From assembly GCF_000753715.1 (NCBI RefSeq), contig NZ_JPER01000001.1, positions 186,001 to 250,000 on the forward strand: a DNA stretch of 64,000 nt. Reading direction: 5' to 3'. This DNA is from Pseudidiomarina salinarum. GTDB taxonomy: Bacteria; Pseudomonadota; Gammaproteobacteria; Enterobacterales; Alteromonadaceae. Below the pieces are notes generated by a model that worked only from the letters and a program-made list of their open reading frames with translations, was not told the origin of the DNA and did no database searches. The position numbers and the translations under genes were made by a program. Each line of letters starts with the position of its first letter. The stretch's first letter is position 1. This document shows, one piece after another, positions 26,052 to 35,128 of the stretch.

Positions 26052-26593
26052 TGAAAGCAACCCAGTCATTAAAAACGAAATTTCAGGAATTCAAAACCCG
26101 CGGCCAGCACATCGTCGGGCCGCACTGGCAGCGCCTGAATCAGCGCGAGCGCGCTATTGTAAGCGTCGCCGGCGTATTACTGGTGATAGCCGCCGTTTAC
26201 TGGTTGTTGTGGAACCCGCTCGCCAGCGGCATTGAGCAACGCAAGCAAGCTATCGCTGCCCAGCAGGAAACGCTGCAATGGACACGCGAAAATACCGGCA
26301 TCTACCTTGCCGCGAAAGAGAAAGGGTCAGACCCGAAAAGCCAGCAGGCCACCGGCAGCATCAGTCAGCGGGTAACCGAGCTGGCGGCGGCCAATGGCGT
26401 TGAAATCACCCGCATGCAGCCGCAAAGCGACGGCCTGCTGGTGGTCATCGACAGCGTGACCTTCAGTCAGCTGCTGACCCTGCTTGAGGTATTGCAGCAA
26501 CAGGGCGGCCTGGCGATCGAAAGCCTGGATGTAACCGAAGGCGCTGAGCCGGGCATCGTGCGGGTGCGCCGACTGCAGGTGAGCGGCGCATGA
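26051..26593 (+). CDS. gspM: GspM, type II secretion platform protein
   Basis: Small bitopic partner of GspL. It has a cytoplasmic N-terminus of about 33 residues, a transmembrane helix at about 34-56 (AIVSVAGVLLVIAAVYWLLWNPL) and a periplasmic ferredoxin-like domain. 180 aa is near the family norm. The ATG shares its first base with the last base of the gspL stop. Residues EKGSDPKS near 91-98 come from the same GGGTCAGACC repeat found in gspL. Overlaps gspN by 4 bp. Confidence 0.9.
   Translation: MKATQSLKTKFQEFKTRGQHIVGPHWQRLNQRERAIVSVAGVLLVIAAVYWLLWNPLASGIEQRKQAIAAQQETLQWTRENTGIYLAAKEKGSDPKSQQATGSISQRVTELAAANGVEITRMQPQSDGLLVVIDSVTFSQLLTLLEVLQQQGGLAIESLDVTEGAEPGIVRVRRLQVSGA
26321..26335. 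repeat. Second repeat type, AAAGGGTCAGACCCG, in gspM
   Basis: Carries the GGGTCAGACC decamer found also at 25403-25420 in gspL, read in the same frame as KGSDP. It lies in a hydrophilic stretch of the periplasmic domain. Confidence 0.45.
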
Positions 26594-27375
26594 GCTGGCG
26601 TTACGTATTCTGGTTAATCCCCGTTTATCTGGCGGCGCTCATCGTGCTGGCGCCGGCGCAACTGATTGGCTGGGGCCTGCAACAGTTCGCTGGCAATAAC
26701 CCGCAGTTGCAGAACCTGTCGGGCACCATCTGGAACGGCAAGGCGGGGCTGACCCGGGTGATCGTGCCAACCGGCACCGCGGTCAAACTTGAAAATATTG
26801 AATGGGGAATCGACCCCGTGTCGCTGCTAAAAGGCGAATTAGGCCTGAGTTTTGAGATCCCGCAAGCGGGCAACGTGATTAGTGGCAGCGGCCTGATCCA
26901 GGTCAACCGCCAGGGCCTGCCGGTATTTGAGGCAAACCTCAGCGGCGGAATAGCCCAGTCATCAGTGGCGCTTAATCTGCCGCTGCCGCTGAACATCGAC
27001 GGCGCCTGGCAGCTTGATCTGAATGAATACAGCCTCAGTGATTTCAGCACCCCCGGCTGGTGCGATACCCTGAACGCGAACATCAACACCGAGCAGGTGC
27101 GCGTACGCCTGGATAACGCCTGGCTGCCGCTGGGTGATTTCCGCGCCGACCTCGAATGTGGTGATCCGCAGACGATAAATGTTAGTATTCCACCAGAGAA
27201 CCGGCTGGGACTGCAGGTGAACGCCGCCTTACACGGCACCCGCAATGTGCCGCGCGTACGCCTGCAGGGCAGCATCAAGCCGACCCTGCAAACGCCCGCC
27301 GAAGTGAGCGAACTGCTGGTATTCATCGGTCAGGCTGATGCCACCGGCCGCTATACATTCAGCTTTAATCTGTAA
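26590..27375 (+). CDS. gspN: GspN, type II secretion accessory protein
   Basis: Last gene of the gsp cluster in organisms that have it, a bitopic inner-membrane protein with a large periplasmic part and uncertain exact role. An N-terminal membrane helix is visible (YVFWLIPVYLAALIVLAPAQLIGW, about 4-27). The body contains the GspN hallmark stretch LSGTIWNGKAGLTRV. 261 aa fits the family. Overlaps gspM by 4 bp; 24 bp separate it from mscS. Confidence 0.88.
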   Translation: MSWRYVFWLIPVYLAALIVLAPAQLIGWGLQQFAGNNPQLQNLSGTIWNGKAGLTRVIVPTGTAVKLENIEWGIDPVSLLKGELGLSFEIPQAGNVISGSGLIQVNRQGLPVFEANLSGGIAQSSVALNLPLPLNIDGAWQLDLNEYSLSDFSTPGWCDTLNANINTEQVRVRLDNAWLPLGDFRADLECGDPQTINVSIPPENRLGLQVNAALHGTRNVPRVRLQGSIKPTLQTPAEVSELLVFIGQADATGRYTFSFNL

Positions 27376-27399
27376 GTCATAAAATAGGACACCGAGAAC

Positions 27400-28215
27400 A
27401 TGGACCAGATTACCCAATGGGTTACTGAGAACCGCGACCTCATCATCAGCTATACGGTGAGCTTCATAGTCGCCATCGTCATCATCATTGTTGGCTTGAT
27501 CGTCGCCAACAACGTGGTCAGGCTGATGAGCCGCGCCATGCATCGCAAAGAAATGGATGGCGCGGTGATTTCCTTCCTGAGTGCTATCGTCAAAGCCGTG
27601 ATTTTTATCGCAGCGCTGCTGATGGCGTTGTCGCAGGTCGGCGTGCAGACCACCTCCTTTATTGCCATCTTAGGTGCCGCCGGTCTGGCGATCGCATTAT
27701 CGCTGCAAAGCTCGCTGGCGAACATGGCATCGGGTGTGCTCATCATCATCTTCCGTCCGTTTCGTGCTGGTGAGTACGTGGATGCAGGCGGCGTGTCGGG
27801 CACCATCCAGGAAGTGAACATCTTCCAGACCATCATGAAGACCCCCGACAACAAGGTTGTGTTCGTGCCGAACGCCCAGATCACCAGCAAGCCGACAATC
27901 AACTACAGCCGTGAAGACACCCGCCGCATCGACCTGGTTATCGGCGTGTCGTACAGTGCCGATCTGCTGAAAACCAAAGAAGTGCTGATGGAAGTGGTGC
28001 AGGCCGACTCGCGCGTGCTGCCCGAGCCAGGCATCAATATTCAGGTAAATGAACTGGCCGATTCGTCAGTCAACTTCATCGTCCGCCCCTGGGTTGCCGT
28101 CAACGATTACTGGCCAACCCGCTGGGACCTGTTGCGCGAAATCAAGCTAGCCCTTGATAAAAACGGCATTAGCATCCCGTTCCCCCAGCGCGACGTACAC
28201 GTTTACAAACAGTAG
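27400..28215 (+). CDS. mscS: Small-conductance mechanosensitive channel, MscS type
   Basis: Heptameric inner-membrane channel that opens on membrane tension during osmotic down-shock. Transmembrane segments are visible at about 15-40 and 62-85, then the pore helix TM3 rich in Gly/Ala (GAAGLAIALSLQSSLANMASGVLIIIFRPF, about 96-125), followed by the beta domain. 271 aa compares with 286 in E. coli. The stop codon TAG is the TAG of the GTAG head of a REP unit (28212), so the present C-terminus was set by the insertion and is a few residues short of E. coli MscS. Probably read from the gsp transcript. Confidence 0.93.
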   Translation: MDQITQWVTENRDLIISYTVSFIVAIVIIIVGLIVANNVVRLMSRAMHRKEMDGAVISFLSAIVKAVIFIAALLMALSQVGVQTTSFIAILGAAGLAIALSLQSSLANMASGVLIIIFRPFRAGEYVDAGGVSGTIQEVNIFQTIMKTPDNKVVFVPNAQITSKPTINYSREDTRRIDLVIGVSYSADLLKTKEVLMEVVQADSRVLPEPGINIQVNELADSSVNFIVRPWVAVNDYWPTRWDLLREIKLALDKNGISIPFPQRDVHVYKQ

Positions 28216-28239
28216 CCCGTGGTTCCACCACGGGTTTTT
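28212..28239 (+). repeat. REP unit forming the mscS stop codon, possibly a terminator
   Basis: Forward unit (28212-28234) with the variant loop TTCCA. Its GTAG head contributes the TAG stop codon of mscS (28213-28215). Unlike the other copies, its 7-bp stem is followed at once by TTTTT (28235-28239), so it has the form of a Rho-independent terminator. It is the last REP of the window. Confidence 0.85.
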
Positions 28240-28267
28240 CCCGAAAAAACACAAATGTTTTTTGTCA

Positions 28268-28306
28268 GAGCCGCAGTCATTTTATGTCTGCGGCTCTCAC
28301 GTTTTT
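28268..28306 (+). terminator. Rho-independent terminator after the gsp-mscS operon
   Basis: Perfect 9-bp inverted repeat GAGCCGCAG / CTGCGGCTC with an 11-nt loop, then TCACGTTTTT. It lies 52 bp after the mscS stop and marks the end of the REP-rich half of the window. Confidence 0.8.
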
Positions 28307-28349
28307 GTAAGCAAATAAGGCTAAAGTGTAAATTATGTTACGAGCCCCT

Positions 28350-28378
28350 TTGCAGTAAATCATCAGATCGATTACAAT
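28350..28378 (+). promoter_or_regulatory. Candidate promoter of the polysaccharide locus (wecA-like gene)
   Basis: TTGCAG (28350-28355) and TACAAT (28373-28378) are spaced by 17 bp, 85 bp upstream of the ATG at 28463. It lies just after the preceding terminator. Found by eye. Confidence 0.5.
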
Positions 28379-28462
28379 CCCCCGTAGTAAAAGGGCTTCA
28401 CAGCTCAAAAAACAAAACATTAACAACGAAATATTACTAATCGCCCCGGAGCGCAGCCCTTT

Positions 28463-29506
28463 ATGTCCATGATTCCTCTGTTTATCGCGTTAGGTGCCAC
28501 AGCATTAATGCTGCGCCTGATGCATCCCGTTGCAGAGTTAGTCGACTTATTGGATAAACCCTGTAATCGTAAGCGCCATCAGGGAGCTGTGCCGCTTATT
28601 GGCGGCATCGCGGTATTTTCAGGCGTTGCTATATCTATGGTATTTAGCGCCGAGCTGCAATTACAGGCGCGATTATTTCTGGTGAGTTCAGCCATGATGG
28701 TTTTCATTGGCATGCTTGATGATAAATTCGATTTAAGTGTGCGCCTGCGCCTACTGGGTCAGTTCCTCGCCGCCAGTGTCATTATATTCGGTGGTCATCT
28801 CTATATCTCAAATCTGGGTAACCTGTTTGGCTTTGGTATTGTTGATCTCGGGGTATGGGGTATTCCATTCACCTACCTTGCGATTCTGGCCGCGATGAAT
28901 GCTTATAATATGATCGATGGTATCGACGGACTCCTTGGCGCCATGGGGCTTATCGCTTTTACAGGTATAGCAAGCGTGGCAGCGCTGAACAATCAGGCGC
29001 AAGTTTATCAGTACGCACTAATGGCCGCTTTTGCGCTGATTCCTTTTATTATCTGCAACATGACAATCACCAGCCGCTACCGAAAAGTATTTATGGGAGA
29101 TGCAGGCTCTATGTTCGTGGGCCTTACCGTTGTCTGGTTATTATCGCAGAGCACCCAACCACAACATGCTGATGGTGCATCAATTATGGCAGTGACCTCA
29201 TTATGGCTGGTGGCGCTGCCGATTATGGACATGGTCTCGGTTATGATTCGCCGCGCAATTTCAGGGCGTAACCCGACGTCGCCGGATCGTGATCATATCC
29301 ATCATCTCTATTTGCGTGCAGGCTTCAGCCCCCGGCGGACACTCGCTATCCTGGTGGGCATCGCAATGATATTAGCAGCAATCGGCATTTTGCTCGAATG
29401 GGCTGACGCCCCGGCGGTTATCAGTTTAGCCTTGTTTTTAGCGGCTTATACACTGTATTTTCAGCAGTTCAGAATTTTAAAGACGCATTTCAAAACAGAG
29501 CGTTAA
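28463..29506 (+). CDS. WecA/MraY-family undecaprenyl-phosphate sugar-1-phosphate transferase
   Basis: Polytopic enzyme that starts glycan assembly by moving a HexNAc-1-phosphate from its UDP form to undecaprenyl phosphate. The family motifs are visible: MLDDKFDL (about 93-100, Mg-binding Asp pair), AYNMIDGIDGLLG (about 146-158), MGDAGSMFVG (about 211-220) and the basic DRDHIHHLYLRAG (about 276-288), the last typical of the WecA branch rather than MraY. About ten hydrophobic helices. 347 aa. First gene of the locus, with its own promoter candidate. Sugar specificity (probably GlcNAc-1-P) is inferred from the family. Confidence 0.88.
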   Translation: MSMIPLFIALGATALMLRLMHPVAELVDLLDKPCNRKRHQGAVPLIGGIAVFSGVAISMVFSAELQLQARLFLVSSAMMVFIGMLDDKFDLSVRLRLLGQFLAASVIIFGGHLYISNLGNLFGFGIVDLGVWGIPFTYLAILAAMNAYNMIDGIDGLLGAMGLIAFTGIASVAALNNQAQVYQYALMAAFALIPFIICNMTITSRYRKVFMGDAGSMFVGLTVVWLLSQSTQPQHADGASIMAVTSLWLVALPIMDMVSVMIRRAISGRNPTSPDRDHIHHLYLRAGFSPRRTLAILVGIAMILAAIGILLEWADAPAVISLALFLAAYTLYFQQFRILKTHFKTER

Positions 29507-29664
29507 AATAGCTCTGATAGGAATAATTTAGCCCGTTTCGTTCTGGTCTTTATTGAAGTTTCACTTCACAAAGGCGCAACAAGGTGCTAACTTTACAGGT
29601 AATCACTCGCAGTGACGCGAGCTGATTGGCCAATCAAGAAAAAAATGGAATAGAGGTGTTTATT

Positions 29665-29955
29665 ATGAATAAATTAACCGCTTTACTTGCGGCTGTATTA
29701 TTGGCGGCTTCGCCATTAACTATGGCGCAAGAAACTGGTACTGCAGCCGAAGGCTCAGCATCAGGTTCAGGCTTTGCAATGACTACCGGTGCAATGGTTG
29801 CCGCTGGTGTTGCTATAGCAGCAGTTGTTGTAGTTGCTGATGACAGCGATGACGAGCCACTACCTCCTGGTCCTGGCCCCGGCCCTGGTCCTGGTCCTGG
29901 CCCTGGTCCTGGTACCGGCACTCAAACTGGCACTACTACTGTAACCGGTAATTAA
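29665..29955 (+). CDS. yjbE: YjbE/GfcA-like small exported Gly/Thr-rich protein with a (Gly-Pro) tract
   Basis: Small exported protein at the head of a yjbEFGH/gfcABCD-like set linked to exopolysaccharide or group 4 capsule; its biochemical role is unknown. The ATG at 29665 follows GAGGTG and opens a clear signal peptide (MNKLTALLAAVLLAASPLTMAQ). The mature part has a hydrophobic stretch (MVAAGVAIAAVVVVA) then PPG(PG)n, about eight Pro-Gly pairs, and a Thr-rich tail (GTGTQTGTTTVTGN). The Thr-rich end and position resemble E. coli YjbE. 96 aa. Followed by a terminator, as if expressed above the downstream genes. Confidence 0.65.
   Translation: MNKLTALLAAVLLAASPLTMAQETGTAAEGSASGSGFAMTTGAMVAAGVAIAAVVVVADDSDDEPLPPGPGPGPGPGPGPGPGTGTQTGTTTVTGN
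29868..29922 (+). repeat. Short tandem repeat (GGYCCT)n coding Pro-Gly
   Basis: About nine hexamer units of the type GGTCCT/GGCCCC in tandem within the yjbE-like gene, encoding alternating Gly and Pro. Unit number may vary between strains by slippage without changing the frame. Confidence 0.8.
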
Positions 29956-29992
29956 TTGCCAGTGATTAACCGCTAGGTTAGTCAAAAGTATC

Positions 29993-30029
29993 AAAAAGCC
30001 GCGAGCAGGTTGCTGTTCGCGGCTTTTTT
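29993..30029 (+). terminator. Terminator/attenuator between yjbE-like and yjbF-like genes
   Basis: Hairpin AAAAAGCCGCGAGCAG / CTGTTCGCGGCTTTTTT, with a GTTG loop and a six-T run. It lies 37 bp after the yjbE-like stop and inside what otherwise looks like one operon, so it probably attenuates rather than fully ends transcription. Confidence 0.85.
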
Positions 30030-30108
30030 CTGTTTATGCGCCCGGCTTCCCTGTGGTAAGATTCCACATCTTTCAAACATATTAAAATAATGAACTGTCG
30101 GGAAACTA

Positions 30109-30867
30109 ATGACGATCAATTTTAAGCCGCTACTGCACCGGATGGGTGTGGTAATGCTGATCGGCGCAATACTAAGCGTCGCCGGTTGCAGCACGCGCGT
30201 GAAAAATCTTGCCGAAATTGCGAAATTCGCCGTGGACGAGCCGGATGATGTGGTCCTGACGGCTGCTGAGATAAAAGACTATCCCCATGCCGCACAGTAC
30301 ATTGAGTTTGATGATCAACCGCAAGTATTAATGGCGCTGAACTTCGATGACCAGGGCGTACTTAAATGGCGCACTGGTGGTGAGGAAGTTGTTATGACTC
30401 GCCGCGGTCGTTTTATTGGCAGCGTCAACATTGCCAATGCTCCCATACAAATACAGGAACACAATCCGGATCCGCTGCTGTGCATGAGCAAAAACATGCA
30501 ACGCAAAGAGCCAGTCACAAGCAACTGCGAATCGGTATGGCAACGTACCCTGTGGATCAACAACCGCACCGAGACAACCAGCCGCGACACTACCTGCACG
30601 CTGGTAAGCGAATTCAGCCACAGCGGCGAGGAAACCCTCCTGATGCCGAACGATGAGCAGATAGCCGCACAGGTGATCACGGAATCGGGTGAAGTTATGC
30701 CTACCGTGCAAGGGCAGGAACCGATTCCGTTCGAGAACACCTTCTGGATCGATCCTGGTACCGGTCGCACGCTCAAATCCCGTCAGTTTGTATCCCCAAC
30801 GATAGGTTACGTTGACATCACCGAAGTGAAGGCTTACGCCGGCGATGTGCGAGGCAGCAAAGAATGA
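30109..30867 (+). CDS. yjbF: YjbF/GfcB-like lipoprotein
   Basis: Predicted outer-membrane lipoprotein of the YjbF/GfcB family, part of exopolysaccharide or group 4 capsule export systems. The N-terminus carries a lipoprotein signal with lipobox VAGC at about residue 27. The body has the family features: LMALNFDDQGVLKWRTGGEEVVMTRRGRFIG and a C-terminal ENTFWIDPGTGRTLKSRQ segment. 252 aa. Overlaps the next gene by 4 bp, so the two are translationally coupled. Role inferred from family and neighbours. Confidence 0.85.
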   Translation: MTINFKPLLHRMGVVMLIGAILSVAGCSTRVKNLAEIAKFAVDEPDDVVLTAAEIKDYPHAAQYIEFDDQPQVLMALNFDDQGVLKWRTGGEEVVMTRRGRFIGSVNIANAPIQIQEHNPDPLLCMSKNMQRKEPVTSNCESVWQRTLWINNRTETTSRDTTCTLVSEFSHSGEETLLMPNDEQIAAQVITESGEVMPTVQGQEPIPFENTFWIDPGTGRTLKSRQFVSPTIGYVDITEVKAYAGDVRGSKE

Positions 30868-33800
30868 AACAACGAATTACAGCCCTAACGCTGGCGCTCG
30901 CGTTCACGATTAGCAGCCACCAGGCTCATGCGCAGCAAGATCAGGCACAGCAAGTCGCCATCAAAGTAAATGGCCCGGAAATTCAGAACGATGTGATCAC
31001 CTTCGCCGGGAGCCCGCGTCTGAGCCAGGTCTACAATGAGCTGCAGGTGCGCGGCGTCAATATGCAGAACGTGCACTGGCCGGCCGTCCGGCTGGTTAGC
31101 GCGGATGCTCAGGAACAGCGCCTTAACGAACAACGCGAACTGGTTCAGCAACTGTACCAGTTGAGCAAGCATTACCGTGAACAGGGCGATGATTCCAACG
31201 AACAGTTCGTCCGCCGCGTTGCCGAGCAAGTTGCAAGCTGGCCGGTTATCGGTGCCGAACCTATTGGGCCCGGGCATGTACAGACGCCTGAAGCCAATAC
31301 TATGAACCAAAACGTGGTCAAAAAAAGTAGCCTCAGTGCGATCTGGGATGAAGCTCGTATCAGCATTGACGCAAACCCTTTGCTCCCGGCCAGCGAAGAA
31401 CAAAAAAACCGCTACCAGCTTGTCGTTCCCACTATCGATCAGCACCAGGATGACAACCTGCAAGTTATCGGTGCGGTCTGGGTGCCTTTTGTGATGGATT
31501 ACAATCCAAAGCTGACTGCCCGCGAAACCGCTCAGCAGGAAAAACTCAAACAACGTCTGGAAGATCTCTCACGGCCCTACGAAGTTACGCAGATTACCGT
31601 TGATGGTATTACCGAAACTATCTACATTGACCCGCATAACGCCTACAGCCAGAAATTCTCGTCTGGCGCTAAAGTATTTGTGAAATTCGAAACCAGCGAA
31701 CTACCGAACGAATTTGCCGATATCAACGAGAAGCTTATTGAGCTGGCACGCTACTGGAACCCGTTAAAGCCACACCTGAGCACGACGACCACATCACGGG
31801 TCAGAAGCGCTACGTTGGGCCCACTGGTGCAAGAACAACTGCCGGAAGAACCCACGCTATGGCTTGGTGAGGCGGACGATAAGCCGCGCACCACTACCAG
31901 CGACTTCGGCGGTACCGGCTTACTGCAAATGCCGTCTGGTCGTATGGCCGAGCATGGTGAATTCAGCTTCACTTATTACGACAATGAAGAATACCGGCGA
32001 TGGGCAATGAGCCTTCAAGTTTTTCCGTGGTTGGAAACTACCATCCGCTATAACGATATTCGTACCCGGCGCTACAGCCCGTTCCCGGAGTTCAGTGGCG
32101 ATCAGACCTACAAAGACCGTGGCGTAGACTTCAAATTCCGTCTGCTGGAAGAAAGCCGCTGGGTACCTGAACTGAGCGTCGGCATCCGCGATCTTGCGGG
32201 CACCGGCTTCTTTTCCGGTGAGTTTATTGCGGCAAACAAACGTTTCGGTGATCTCGACCTGACGTTAGGTATGGGCTGGGGTTATCTGGGCAAAAACGAC
32301 AACATCAGCAACCCGTTTTGTGAAATTACCGATGATTTTTGTCGGCGTCCGCGGGGGTTTGTAGGATCCGGCGGCGATTTTGAGCCAGATAGGTGGTTTC
32401 GGGGGCCAACGTCTTTGTTCGGCGGCATTGAATACCATACGCCGTGGGATCCTCTTACTCTCAAGCTGGAATACGATGGTAACGACTACCGCAACGAGCC
32501 AGCAATAGTCGCTATAGAGCAGGACTCACCATGGAATCTAGGCTTTGAGTATCAGGTAAACGATATGTTTAACGTGAAGCTGAGTTTTGAGCGCGGCAAT
32601 ACCATGATGTTTGGTTTCACGTTACGAACCAACTTTAATGACCTGGTGCAGCCGAAAGCCGCACCTGGCAGCCGTCCGCCGCAAGCACCAAAACGGCCAA
32701 CGACAGAGCAACTCAAGAATGAAGAAGCAGTACAGGAAATTCGCAATGCGTTATACGCAGAAGCGGGGATCTGGACCGGTAAGTTGACACTCAGCGCCGA
32801 TGAGAAAACTCTCAGGTTCTATGGTGGCCAGTACCGCTACCGTGAACAGGAGCTGGCCATCGAGAAAGCCGGCCGTGTGCTTGCCAGTGAATTACCGCCA
32901 ACAGTTGAAACCTACAGCTTCTTAGAAGAAGTAAACGGCATGCTACTGGCGCAGACCAATATTGATGCCAGCCAGTTTAAAGCAGCGATTTCTCGTACTG
33001 ACATACAAAGCACTACCGCACAGAGTTACAGCCGTTCTAAACCTGAAGTCAGCGAAGGTGAGCAGAAACTATTTGTGGCGGATCACCAAATAAGCTGGCC
33101 GGGATTTACCGTCAAACCTTTTCTGGAGCAGAGCTTTGGTGGCCCGGAAGGCTTTTATATGTATCAGATCAGCTTGGATGTCCGTTCAAGCTGGAGCCTG
33201 ACCGAGAATTTATTCGTTTATGGCACTCTGAGCACAAAAGTTGCCAATAATTACGATAAATTCAATTTTATCGCTGGCCGTGAAGATGGGCCTTTGCCGC
33301 GGGTGCGTACTTATGTGCGCGAATATGTGACTATGTCGGACGTCTGGCTGCGTAATCTGCAGTTGGTCTATCAGAAGCAGCTGACGGATAACTGGTACGC
33401 GATGGCCTACGGTGGCTACTACGAACTTATGTTCGGCGGCGTTGGCGGCGAAGTGCTCTACCGCGAACTGGACAGCAACTGGGCCTTTGGCATGGATATC
33501 AATTATGCCCGGCAGCGTAGCTTTGAGAATCACACTGGTTTCCGCGATTATGACGTGATCACCGGCCATGCAACCAGTTACTGGATGCCGGAATTTTTAC
33601 CGGATAGTCAAATACGGCTGGCGATAGGACAGTTCCTGGCTGGCGATCGAGGGGCTCAGGTCAGCTTTGAGCATAAGTTTGATAGCGGTATTATCGCCGG
33701 CGCTTATGCTGCTAAGACCAACGTATCAGCCGAAGACTACGGCGAAGGCAGCTTCACAAAAGGGTTTTACATCAGTATTCCTTTTGACTTGTTGCAGCTG

Positions 33801-33926
33801 CAGCACAGCCCTAAAAGGGGCACAATAAGTTGGTCGCCGCTCACCCGTGACGGTGGGCAAATGCTACGCAGAGAGTTCTCACTGTTTGGCTTTACGGACA
33901 AGCGCAGTCCTTATTACACAGAATAA
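30864..33926 (+). CDS. yjbH: YjbH/GfcD-family outer-membrane protein, apparently fused to a YjbG/GfcC-like N-terminal part
   Basis: Large predicted outer-membrane barrel of exopolysaccharide export. A signal peptide ([23 protein letters not shown]) leads into about 320 residues with the periplasmic character of YjbG/GfcC (coiled-coil-like [15 protein letters not shown]; then [15 protein letters not shown]). From about residue 345 the YjbH hallmark appears ([23 protein letters not shown]), then long beta-rich stretches to a C-terminus rich in aromatic strands. 1020 aa is close to the sum of E. coli YjbG (about 245) and YjbH (about 700), and no separate yjbG gene is present. The fusion is inferred from length and layout. 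Confidence 0.8.
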   Translation: MKQRITALTLALAFTISSHQAHAQQDQAQQVAIKVNGPEIQNDVITFAGSPRLSQVYNELQVRGVNMQNVHWPAVRLVSADAQEQRLNEQRELVQQLYQLSKHYREQGDDSNEQFVRRVAEQVASWPVIGAEPIGPGHVQTPEANTMNQNVVKKSSLSAIWDEARISIDANPLLPASEEQKNRYQLVVPTIDQHQDDNLQVIGAVWVPFVMDYNPKLTARETAQQEKLKQRLEDLSRPYEVTQITVDGITETIYIDPHNAYSQKFSSGAKVFVKFETSELPNEFADINEKLIELARYWNPLKPHLSTTTTSRVRSATLGPLVQEQLPEEPTLWLGEADDKPRTTTSDFGGTGLLQMPSGRMAEHGEFSFTYYDNEEYRRWAMSLQVFPWLETTIRYNDIRTRRYSPFPEFSGDQTYKDRGVDFKFRLLEESRWVPELSVGIRDLAGTGFFSGEFIAANKRFGDLDLTLGMGWGYLGKNDNISNPFCEITDDFCRRPRGFVGSGGDFEPDRWFRGPTSLFGGIEYHTPWDPLTLKLEYDGNDYRNEPAIVAIEQDSPWNLGFEYQVNDMFNVKLSFERGNTMMFGFTLRTNFNDLVQPKAAPGSRPPQAPKRPTTEQLKNEEAVQEIRNALYAEAGIWTGKLTLSADEKTLRFYGGQYRYREQELAIEKAGRVLASELPPTVETYSFLEEVNGMLLAQTNIDASQFKAAISRTDIQSTTAQSYSRSKPEVSEGEQKLFVADHQISWPGFTVKPFLEQSFGGPEGFYMYQISLDVRSSWSLTENLFVYGTLSTKVANNYDKFNFIAGREDGPLPRVRTYVREYVTMSDVWLRNLQLVYQKQLTDNWYAMAYGGYYELMFGGVGGEVLYRELDSNWAFGMDINYARQRSFENHTGFRDYDVITGHATSYWMPEFLPDSQIRLAIGQFLAGDRGAQVSFEHKFDSGIIAGAYAAKTNVSAEDYGEGSFTKGFYISIPFDLLQLQHSPKRGTISWSPLTRDGGQMLRREFSLFGFTDKRSPYYTE

Positions 33927-33943
33927 GAACGGATAGGGAAACT

Positions 33944-35107
33944 ATGAAAATAGCGGTAGCAGGAACGGGGTATGTTGGCTTGTCTAACGCGGTATTGCTG
34001 GCCCAGCACAATGAAGTGGTGGCCGTCGATATTGTTGAAGACCGTGTGGCAAAAATTAACGCAAAACAGAGTCCGATCGAAGATAAGGAAATCAGTTTAT
34101 TCCTAGCTAATCAGGCCCTTAACCTCACCGCGACGCTTGATAAGTCAGCTTATGCCGATGCGGATTATGTAATCATCGCTACCCCGACAGACTACGACCC
34201 GGTAACCAATTGCTTTAATACCTCGTCCGTCGAATCGGTCATTAGCGATGTCCTGGCAAGCAATCCCAACGCAGTGATGATTATCAAATCAACCATACCG
34301 GTTGGCTACACGCAGCAACTACGGGATCAGTTTAGCACCGAAAATATCATTTTTTCGCCAGAATTTTTGCGCGAAGGCAAGGCACTGTACGATAACCTGT
34401 ACCCTTCCCGGATTATTATTGGCGAACGTTCAGAGAGGGCTGAAATCTTCGGCGGTTTATTGCTCAACGGTGCAATAAAAAAGGATGTACCTCTATTATT
34501 TACTGGCTCCACCGAAGCCGAAGCCATTAAGCTCTTTGCCAATACCTATTTGGCCATGCGGGTAGCGTATTTTAATGAGCTCGATACATACTCAGTTGTG
34601 CACGGTTTGGATAGCAGACAAGTGATTGAAGGAGTGTGTCTCGATCCCAGGATTGGCGCTCATTATAATAATCCAAGTTTTGGATACGGCGGCTACTGTC
34701 TACCGAAAGATACTAAGCAATTACTTGCTAATTATGAAGAAATTCCACAAAACATGATTCGGGCCGTAGTAGATGCTAATCGCACTCGCAAAGACTTTAT
34801 TGCAGAAGACATATTAAAGCGTAAACCTGGAATGGTAGGTGTATTCCGCTTGGTGATGAAGCAAGGCTCCGACAACTTTCGCGCATCTGCTGTACAAGGC
34901 ATTATGAAGCGTTTGAAGGCCAAGGGAATTGAAGTTGTGGTTTATGAACCAGTACTTAAAGAAAACCAATTTTTTCAATCCCCCGTGGTCCGTGATTTAG
35001 ATGAGTTTAAGCGGAACTGCGATATTATTATTAGTAATCGTCACCATGATGACCTTAGTGATGTTATTGATAAAGTATATACCCGTGATCTCTTCGGTAA
35101 TGATTAA
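33944..35107 (+). CDS. ugd: UDP-glucose 6-dehydrogenase
   Basis: Oxidises UDP-glucose to UDP-glucuronate in two NAD steps, giving an acidic sugar for the polysaccharide. The Rossmann motif is at the N-terminus ([20 protein letters not shown]), the catalytic cysteine is C252 in [11 protein letters not shown], and the C-terminal UDP-binding domain is complete. 387 aa equals the short E. coli-type Ugd (388). It starts 18 bp after the yjbH-like gene. The DNA becomes more AT-rich from about here. Confidence 0.95.
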   Translation: MKIAVAGTGYVGLSNAVLLAQHNEVVAVDIVEDRVAKINAKQSPIEDKEISLFLANQALNLTATLDKSAYADADYVIIATPTDYDPVTNCFNTSSVESVISDVLASNPNAVMIIKSTIPVGYTQQLRDQFSTENIIFSPEFLREGKALYDNLYPSRIIIGERSERAEIFGGLLLNGAIKKDVPLLFTGSTEAEAIKLFANTYLAMRVAYFNELDTYSVVHGLDSRQVIEGVCLDPRIGAHYNNPSFGYGGYCLPKDTKQLLANYEEIPQNMIRAVVDANRTRKDFIAEDILKRKPGMVGVFRLVMKQGSDNFRASAVQGIMKRLKAKGIEVVVYEPVLKENQFFQSPVVRDLDEFKRNCDIIISNRHHDDLSDVIDKVYTRDLFGND

Positions 35108-35128
35108 ATAAAAATTTGGAGATGTTTA

